Shown here in pieces: positions 21,650-25,598 of a DNA stretch of 25,598 bases. Both the position numbers and the translations under genes were made by a program. The notes beneath the pieces were generated by a model. It did no database searches and had not been told where the DNA came from. It saw only the letters and a list, made by a program, of their open reading frames with translations. This DNA is from CALJIC01 sp039805565 (GTDB lineage: Bacteria > Chloroflexota > Chloroflexia > Chloroflexales > Roseiflexaceae), in NCBI GenBank assembly GCA_039805565.1, contig JBDLTZ010000334.1, forward strand, positions 1-25,598, read 5' to 3'. The stretch's first letter is position 1; each line of letters opens with the position of its first letter.

Positions 21650-22723
21650 ATGAGGCGCAGGAATATCTTTGGGCAGAGGGTGCGAGGGCAGGCAGTCGTG
21701 TTTGTTGGGCTGGCGCTTGTGGTCCTGGTTGCGCTCACGGGCCTGGCGGTCGATGGTGCCAACGCCTTCAACCAGCGGCGCAATGCCACGAATGGTGCCG
21801 ATGCGGCTGCTGTGGCGGGCACGCGCGCCATCACTGTGCAGAAGAAAGCCGGCGGCGGCGATAGCAGCGCGGTGTTCAGCGAGATTGAGAGCTACCTCGT
21901 GAAGCACCACCTTGACGACGCGCTCGGCCTCGAGTGGAGCGCCTATTACGTTGATCGCCACGCCACCCGGCTGACCTCTGACGCTGAGGTCACAAACACA
22001 TCCGCCGACGTACCCTCCGGCGCCTACGGCGTCGAGGTCGAGCTGCGCTACCGGTTCGCAACTTTCTTTATGAGTATATTGGGTCAGCCCGATCTGACTG
22101 TCAGCGGCAAGGCGTCGGCGATCTACGGCCCTGCGTCGACGGTGGTGGGTGGCGACCTGATTCCGCTCGCTGTCTCGCAGCAGGCTGCCCAGCAGAGCCA
22201 GGACGGCCAGAACGTATGTATCTTCGGCTCCGACGACGAGGAGAACCCCTGTGGCGACTCGGGCGCCTACCAGATCACGCCGGGGAACTTCGGCCAGGTG
22301 GCGTTCGATCCCGCTGGTACGAATGCGCCGGGGGACGGATCGAGCTGCGAGGCTGAAGATTCCGAGGACAGCCTGGGCTACTGGTGGTGCCAGGGCTCGC
22401 AGTATCCGATCTACCTTGGTATGCAGTTGTCTGGCGACCCGGGAATGCTCAGCAACTCGCTCGCCGAGGAGATCGACTGGCGTATCGATAACCGGCGACA
22501 GGGGCTTGTGCCGGTCTTCGGCTATGTGAACGACGAGAACGGCAACAACACAACATTCACCATCGTGGGCTTCATGGCGATCGAGTTGGTGTCCTACGAC
22601 GTTACCGCGCCCGCCGATGAGCGCTGGGTGCTTGCCAAAAAGATTGGTTACTACACGACCGCGGGCTCAATCGGGGGCGGCGCAGTGGACACGGGGGTGT
22701 ACGCCATCAATCTGGTTCGGTAG
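21650..22723 (+). CDS. TadG-like pilus assembly protein 1
   Basis: A 357-residue TadE/G-type envelope protein. The N-terminus has RGQAVVFVGLALVVLVAL, a single transmembrane helix (about 14-35), then DGANAFNQRRNATNGADAAA, the TadG-like N-terminal domain (PF13400 type). The remainder is outside the membrane, with a Cys-containing central part (CIFG, CEAED, WWCQGSQYP) and no von Willebrand A domain, unlike longer TadG proteins. I chose the ATG at 21650 because GGAGG lies six bases upstream; an in-frame ATG at 21602 has none. It aligns along its length with TadG-like 2. Confidence 0.87.
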   Translation: MRRRNIFGQRVRGQAVVFVGLALVVLVALTGLAVDGANAFNQRRNATNGADAAAVAGTRAITVQKKAGGGDSSAVFSEIESYLVKHHLDDALGLEWSAYYVDRHATRLTSDAEVTNTSADVPSGAYGVEVELRYRFATFFMSILGQPDLTVSGKASAIYGPASTVVGGDLIPLAVSQQAAQQSQDGQNVCIFGSDDEENPCGDSGAYQITPGNFGQVAFDPAGTNAPGDGSSCEAEDSEDSLGYWWCQGSQYPIYLGMQLSGDPGMLSNSLAEEIDWRIDNRRQGLVPVFGYVNDENGNNTTFTIVGFMAIELVSYDVTAPADERWVLAKKIGYYTTAGSIGGGAVDTGVYAINLVR

Positions 22724-22833
22724 CCCCGCTACAGCAGCACGATGCAGGCTAGCGGCCAGCGGGTATGACGGATTTGACATAGAGCAGGGCGTATCTGAAA
22801 GTGAGATCAATCGTTATACAGATAAATCGTGTG

Positions 22834-22862
22834 TTGAAATAGCTGGCCGGGACGGCTCAAAT
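22834..22862 (+). promoter_or_regulatory. Possible promoter before TadE-like gene 2
   Basis: TTGAAA (22834-22839) and TCAAAT (22857-22862) are 17 bases apart, about 38 bases before the ATG at 22901. A TTGACA at 22774-22779 in the same 177-base gap has no -10 at the right distance. The A/T-rich composition of the gap supports a promoter somewhere here. Confidence 0.35.
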
Positions 22863-22900
22863 CGTCTGCCGGCGATCGTTCGTAGAGGGGCACCTGAACT

Positions 22901-23839
22901 ATGTCCTTGAAGCTCCTGAGAACTCGCGGGCAGAGCATGGTCGAGTTTGCCCTTGTCCTGCCGGTTCTTATTCTCCTCATTCTTGGTATCATCGAGATGG
23001 GGTACGCGTTCTACGTGTACTCCCAGGTGCAGAACGCCGCCCGCGAGGGAGCGCGCGCCGCGGCCGTTCGGCCATGCCCGGACGCCGCTGCGCGCCAGGC
23101 GATCATCGATGCGACGCGCGCACGTATGCCGGCCCTGGTAGACACGAGCACGATCAACCCCGTGGTTGACTACGGCGGGGTGGCGAACCCGAGCTACGGC
23201 GACCCCGTGACGGTGACGGTGCAGTACCAGTTCGAGCTGCTCGACCCACTCACGTCGCGCCTCATCCCCCAGGTGAACGTAAACGCGGTGGCCTCGCGCT
23301 CGATCACCACCGACTGCGGCTCCCTGACTGCTGTGGCGCCGACAGCCATCCAGCCGACGAACACCCCCACACCGACGCCGACGAACACGCCGGACCCGAA
23401 CGCGAATGGGAATGGCAGCGGCGGCGGGAATGGCAGCGGCGGCGGGAACAACAGCGGCGGCGGGAACAACAGCGGCGGCGGCGGCAACAACAACGGTGCG
23501 ACCGATATGCCGACAAACACGCCGGACCCGAATGCGAATGGCAACAACAACGGCGGCGGCAACAACAACGGCGGCGGCAACAACAACGGCGGTGGCAACA
23601 ACAACCCGACCAGCGTGCCGACGGCGACCAGCACGCCGACAGTGACCAGCACGCCGACAGTGACCAGCACGCCGACGGTGACCAGCACGCCGACGAACAC
23701 GCCGACGAACACGCTCGCGCCGACAATCACGCCGATCTCGTCGCTTACGCCGACGCACACGCCGACTCGTGTGCCGCCGACGAACACCCCGACCAACACG
23801 TCGGTACCGGCGACAGTTACACCGGAGCCGACCAATTGA
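22901..23839 (+). CDS. TadE-like pilus assembly protein 2, with Gly/Asn and Thr/Pro repeat tail
   Basis: A 312-residue protein. Its first about 150 residues are a TadE domain closely similar to TadE-like 1: RGQSMVEFALVLPVLILLILG, QVQNAAREGARAAAVRPC, DPVTVTVQYQFELLDPL, and the conserved Cys in TTDCG. The rest is low-complexity: a Gly/Asn/Ser-rich block (about 167-202), a repeated TNTPDPNANG phrase, a GGGNNN block, four VTSTPT units, then Thr/Pro-rich sequence to the end. Such tails usually form flexible, possibly glycosylated spacers outside the membrane. GAGGGG lies about nine bases before the ATG at 22901. It differs from TadE-like 1 in having repeats where that protein has a folded domain. 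Confidence 0.87.
   Translation: MSLKLLRTRGQSMVEFALVLPVLILLILGIIEMGYAFYVYSQVQNAAREGARAAAVRPCPDAAARQAIIDATRARMPALVDTSTINPVVDYGGVANPSYGDPVTVTVQYQFELLDPLTSRLIPQVNVNAVASRSITTDCGSLTAVAPTAIQPTNTPTPTPTNTPDPNANGNGSGGGNGSGGGNNSGGGNNSGGGGNNNGATDMPTNTPDPNANGNNNGGGNNNGGGNNNGGGNNNPTSVPTATSTPTVTSTPTVTSTPTVTSTPTNTPTNTLAPTITPISSLTPTHTPTRVPPTNTPTNTSVPATVTPEPTN
23405..23497 (+). repeat. 18-bp tandem repeat encoding NGSGGG/NNSGGG
   Basis: Units starting AATGGCAGC or AACAACAGC with GGCGGCGGG tails run at 23411-23428, 23429-23446 and 23447-23464, followed by a 21-base variant and a terminal unit. The first two are identical, which indicates recent slippage or duplication. Confidence 0.85.
23540..23605 (+). repeat. 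18-bp tandem repeat encoding GGGNNN
   Basis: AACAACAACGGCGGCGGC-type units, nearly identical at the DNA level, encode four NNN blocks separated by GGG. Together with the block at 23405-23497 it flanks a repeated TNTPDPNANG segment. Confidence 0.85.
23624..23695 (+). repeat. 18-bp tandem repeat encoding (V/A)TSTPT, four copies
   Basis: Four copies of a GTGACCAGCACGCCGACA-like unit (23624, 23642, 23660 and 23678) with single-base differences only. Near-identity suggests recent expansion. Confidence 0.9.
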
Positions 23840-23948
23840 GTGGGCCAGGGCAACAGAGCCTGCCCGACAGTGGCGCGGAACGCCGACGTGAATACGACGC
23901 CCTTAGATGACGGTTCCGGAAACTAAGCTGATGAGCAACAGTCGAGAA

Positions 23949-23968
23949 CAGGTGAAACTACACACCTG
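23949..23968. other. Inverted repeat upstream of TadE-like gene 3
   Basis: CAGGTG (23949-23954) and CACCTG (23963-23968) face each other across eight bases, about 52 bases before the next ATG. It could be an operator or an mRNA hairpin; the evidence is only the symmetry. Confidence 0.35.
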
Positions 23969-24020
23969 GAGTCGATCGACATCAACTAATCTGAGCTGTA
24001 ACGCCGGGGAGACGACAGGG

Positions 24021-24416
24021 ATGGTGATAAGACACGCGCGCGTCGGGCAGTCACTGGTCGAGTTCGCGCTGACCGCGACCATCCTGCTGACGCTGCTCCT
24101 GGGCGCGGTGGACTTCGCGCGGGCGTATACAGCGCAGGTGGCGATCAAGAACGCGGTGGCGGAGGCCGGCTACTTCGCCGCGCAGAATCCAGGGAAGACC
24201 AGCGCCATCCGGCAGGCCGTCAAGACGGAGCTGCGCGACTTCAGCCCGGCTGTGACGGACGACCACATTACTGTCCAGTGCAGTGGGATCTCGGGCACGG
24301 AGCAGACGCTGGTGCGGGTGCAGTACGACTACCCGCTGCTGTTCAGCTTTCTGATCCCCGGCGCGATGGTGACGCTCAGGAGCGAGACGACGGTGCCGCA
24401 GATGGGCGGCTGCTAG
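24021..24416 (+). CDS. TadE-like pilus assembly protein 3 (minimal)
   Basis: A 131-residue protein of ordinary TadE length: GQSLVEFALTATILLTLLLG as the pilin-like helix (about residues 10-30), VDFARAYTAQVAIKNAVAEAGYFAAQ after it, then a short beta-rich tail (VQCSGISG, VRVQYDYPLLF) ending in MGGC. I chose the ATG at 24021, nine bases after GGGGAG; the frame is open to an ATG at 23907, but that stretch lacks TadE similarity. It lies 16 bases before TadG-like 2 and is probably co-transcribed with it. It differs clearly in sequence from TadE-like 1 and 2. Confidence 0.85.
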   Translation: MVIRHARVGQSLVEFALTATILLTLLLGAVDFARAYTAQVAIKNAVAEAGYFAAQNPGKTSAIRQAVKTELRDFSPAVTDDHITVQCSGISGTEQTLVRVQYDYPLLFSFLIPGAMVTLRSETTVPQMGGC

Positions 24417-24432
24417 AGGAGTGGGGACCAGC

Positions 24433-25542
24433 ATGCGTCAGACGATCCTTCGTACTCATCGCGCATCCGGCCAGGCCGTCGTCTTCGTCGGGCTTGCACT
24501 GGTGGTGCTCGTCGCCCTCTCCGGGCTGGCGGTAGATGGCTCGAATGCCTTCAACCAGCGGCGCAATGCCGTCAACGGCGCGGACGCCGCGGCCTTCGCG
24601 GGCACGCGCACGCTGCTCGAGAACCGCAAGGCCGGCACCGGCGATAGCGCTGACGTGTACGCCGCGGTGCAGCAGTATCTGGACGAGCACAACCTGAATG
24701 AGGGTGTCGGCCTCCAGTGGAGCGCCTACTACGTCAACAAGCAGGCGACGCGGCTGGGCTCCGGCGCGCAGGTGCAGAACAGCGGCAGCGCCGTGCCGAA
24801 CGACGCGGTGGGGGTGGAGGTTGAGCTCAGCTACACCTTCGAGACCTTCTTCATGCGCGTGCTCGGCCGTGCGGACCTGACGGTAGACGCGATCTCGACG
24901 GCGATCTATGGGCCTGTCGCCGCCATCACCGGCGAGGATCTGATCCCGCTCACTGTGGCGCAGCACGCCGCAGAGGGGAGCGTCAACGAGGACGAGATCT
25001 GCATTTTCGGTGAGGAGCCGCCCCTTGATCCGCTCACGGGTCTCCCGCAGGAGGACGCGTGTGCCCAGCACGCCTCGGGCGCCTTCAAGGTGCAGCCCGG
25101 CAGCTTCGGGCAGGTCTCGTTCGACCCGGACGGGAGCAACATGACGGGCAGCAACATCAACCCGGTGTGCAACTATAGCTCCGCGCAGGACAGTATGCGC
25201 TACTGGTGGTGCAACGGGTCACAGTACGAGATCGGGATCGGCGACGAGCTCCCGGCCACGCCGGGCATGGTGAGCAGCCAGCTCGATGATGAGATCGAGT
25301 GGCGGCGCCTGAACCGGCCCGAGGGCGTGGTGCCCGTCTACGGTCAAGTCCAGGGCAGCGGCAACAACACCGAGTACAAGATTGTGGGTTTCATGGCGGT
25401 CCGACTTGTAAGCGAGCAGGTAACCGGCAACAACCACGAGCGCTACGTGATCGCGGAGCGCATCGACTACATGACGACGCCGGGCTCGCTGAGCTGGGGC
25501 TCGGTGGACGGCGGGGTGTACGCAATCAACCTGGTGAAGTAG
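24433..25542 (+). CDS. TadG-like pilus assembly protein 2
   Basis: A 369-residue paralog of TadG-like 1 with the same plan: SGQAVVFVGLALVVLVALSG transmembrane segment (about residues 13-33), DGSNAFNQRRNAVNGADAAA, then an external domain with CIFG, WWCNGSQYE, ATPGMVSSQLDDEIEWRR and an ending DGGVYAINLVK that mirrors the paralog. I chose the ATG at 24433 because its start aligns with that of TadG-like 1. A GTG at 24421 overlaps the ribosome-binding AGAGGAG and is less likely. Extra residues compared with paralog 1 lie around the CIFG region. The stop at 25540-25542 is 56 bases before the window end. Confidence 0.87.
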   Translation: MRQTILRTHRASGQAVVFVGLALVVLVALSGLAVDGSNAFNQRRNAVNGADAAAFAGTRTLLENRKAGTGDSADVYAAVQQYLDEHNLNEGVGLQWSAYYVNKQATRLGSGAQVQNSGSAVPNDAVGVEVELSYTFETFFMRVLGRADLTVDAISTAIYGPVAAITGEDLIPLTVAQHAAEGSVNEDEICIFGEEPPLDPLTGLPQEDACAQHASGAFKVQPGSFGQVSFDPDGSNMTGSNINPVCNYSSAQDSMRYWWCNGSQYEIGIGDELPATPGMVSSQLDDEIEWRRLNRPEGVVPVYGQVQGSGNNTEYKIVGFMAVRLVSEQVTGNNHERYVIAERIDYMTTPGSLSWGSVDGGVYAINLVK

Positions 25543-25568
25543 GGGCGCTGAGACACTGAGGGCGCGGC

Positions 25569-25598
25569 GGGGGGGGGGGGGAAACCCCCCCCCCCCCC
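25569..25598. other. Homopolymer G-run / AAA / C-run at window end (probable artefact)
   Basis: About 13 G, then AAA, then 14 C end the sequence, a perfect self-complementary end. Such structure is characteristic of poly-G sequencing noise or a contig-edge assembly error. Confidence 0.7.

Noticed and set aside
22774..22779. TTGACA as a promoter for TadE-like gene 2
   Set aside because: No acceptable -10 at the right distance; the nearest TATACA is 35 bases away.
23405..23695. CRISPR-like short repeats
   Set aside because: The repeats are contiguous, in frame and encode a low-complexity protein tail; there are no spacers.

Overview
High-GC bacterial DNA with very few A/T-rich islands, most of them promoters. 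The gene set (a Tad pilus block of TadB/TadC plus repeated TadE- and TadG-like proteins, a kinase-like protein with a DnaJ-type zinc finger, a PucR-type regulator, glcD/glcE, a polyprenol/phytol-kinase-like protein) and the scattered short iterated intergenic repeats resemble filamentous Chloroflexota (Chloroflexia-like). That assignment is inferred from gene content and style; there is no rRNA or other marker in the window. I see no tRNA, CRISPR array or transposase.

Layout. (1) 1-6876, sugar/heptose and glycosyltransferase region: the tail of an unknown gene, a two-domain glycosyltransferase (+), then on the minus strand, in transcription order, gmhB, a second paralogous two-domain glycosyltransferase, a 660-base repeat-filled gap, and bifunctional hldE. 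GmhB and HldE together cover three successive steps of ADP-heptose synthesis, so the two glycosyltransferases are candidate users of heptose or related sugars in a cell-surface glycan. (2) 7005-9336: a PucR/CdaR-type regulator (minus) and a divergent membrane-anchored Pro/Thr/Ala-rich protein (+), separated by a perfect 17-bp palindrome that looks like an operator. (3) 9391-13271: a membrane-anchored pseudokinase with a DnaJ-type zinc finger (minus), with two good sigma70-type promoters, divergent from recJ (+). (4) 13304-16950, minus strand: glcD, glcE and a dolichol/phytol-kinase-family membrane protein in one apparent operon. (5) 17113-17481: a stand-alone CheY-like receiver, divergent from glcD and closed by a strong terminator. 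(6) 17666-25542, plus strand: Tad pilus genes. cpaB, tadB and tadC form one unit ended by a terminator, followed by five surface/minor-pilin type proteins: TadE-like 1, TadG-like 1, TadE-like 2, TadE-like 3, TadG-like 2. The order suggests duplication of a TadE/TadG module. The Tad ATPase (TadA/CpaF), TadZ, Flp pilin and prepilin peptidase are not in the window.

The last 30 bases are a G-run/AAA/C-run that looks like a contig-end artefact. The most unusual items are the pseudokinase/zinc-finger/membrane fusion, an ADP-heptose pathway in what looks like a Chloroflexota genome, the duplicated TadE/TadG module with expanding low-complexity tails, and several short repeat families that have entered the ends of coding regions.
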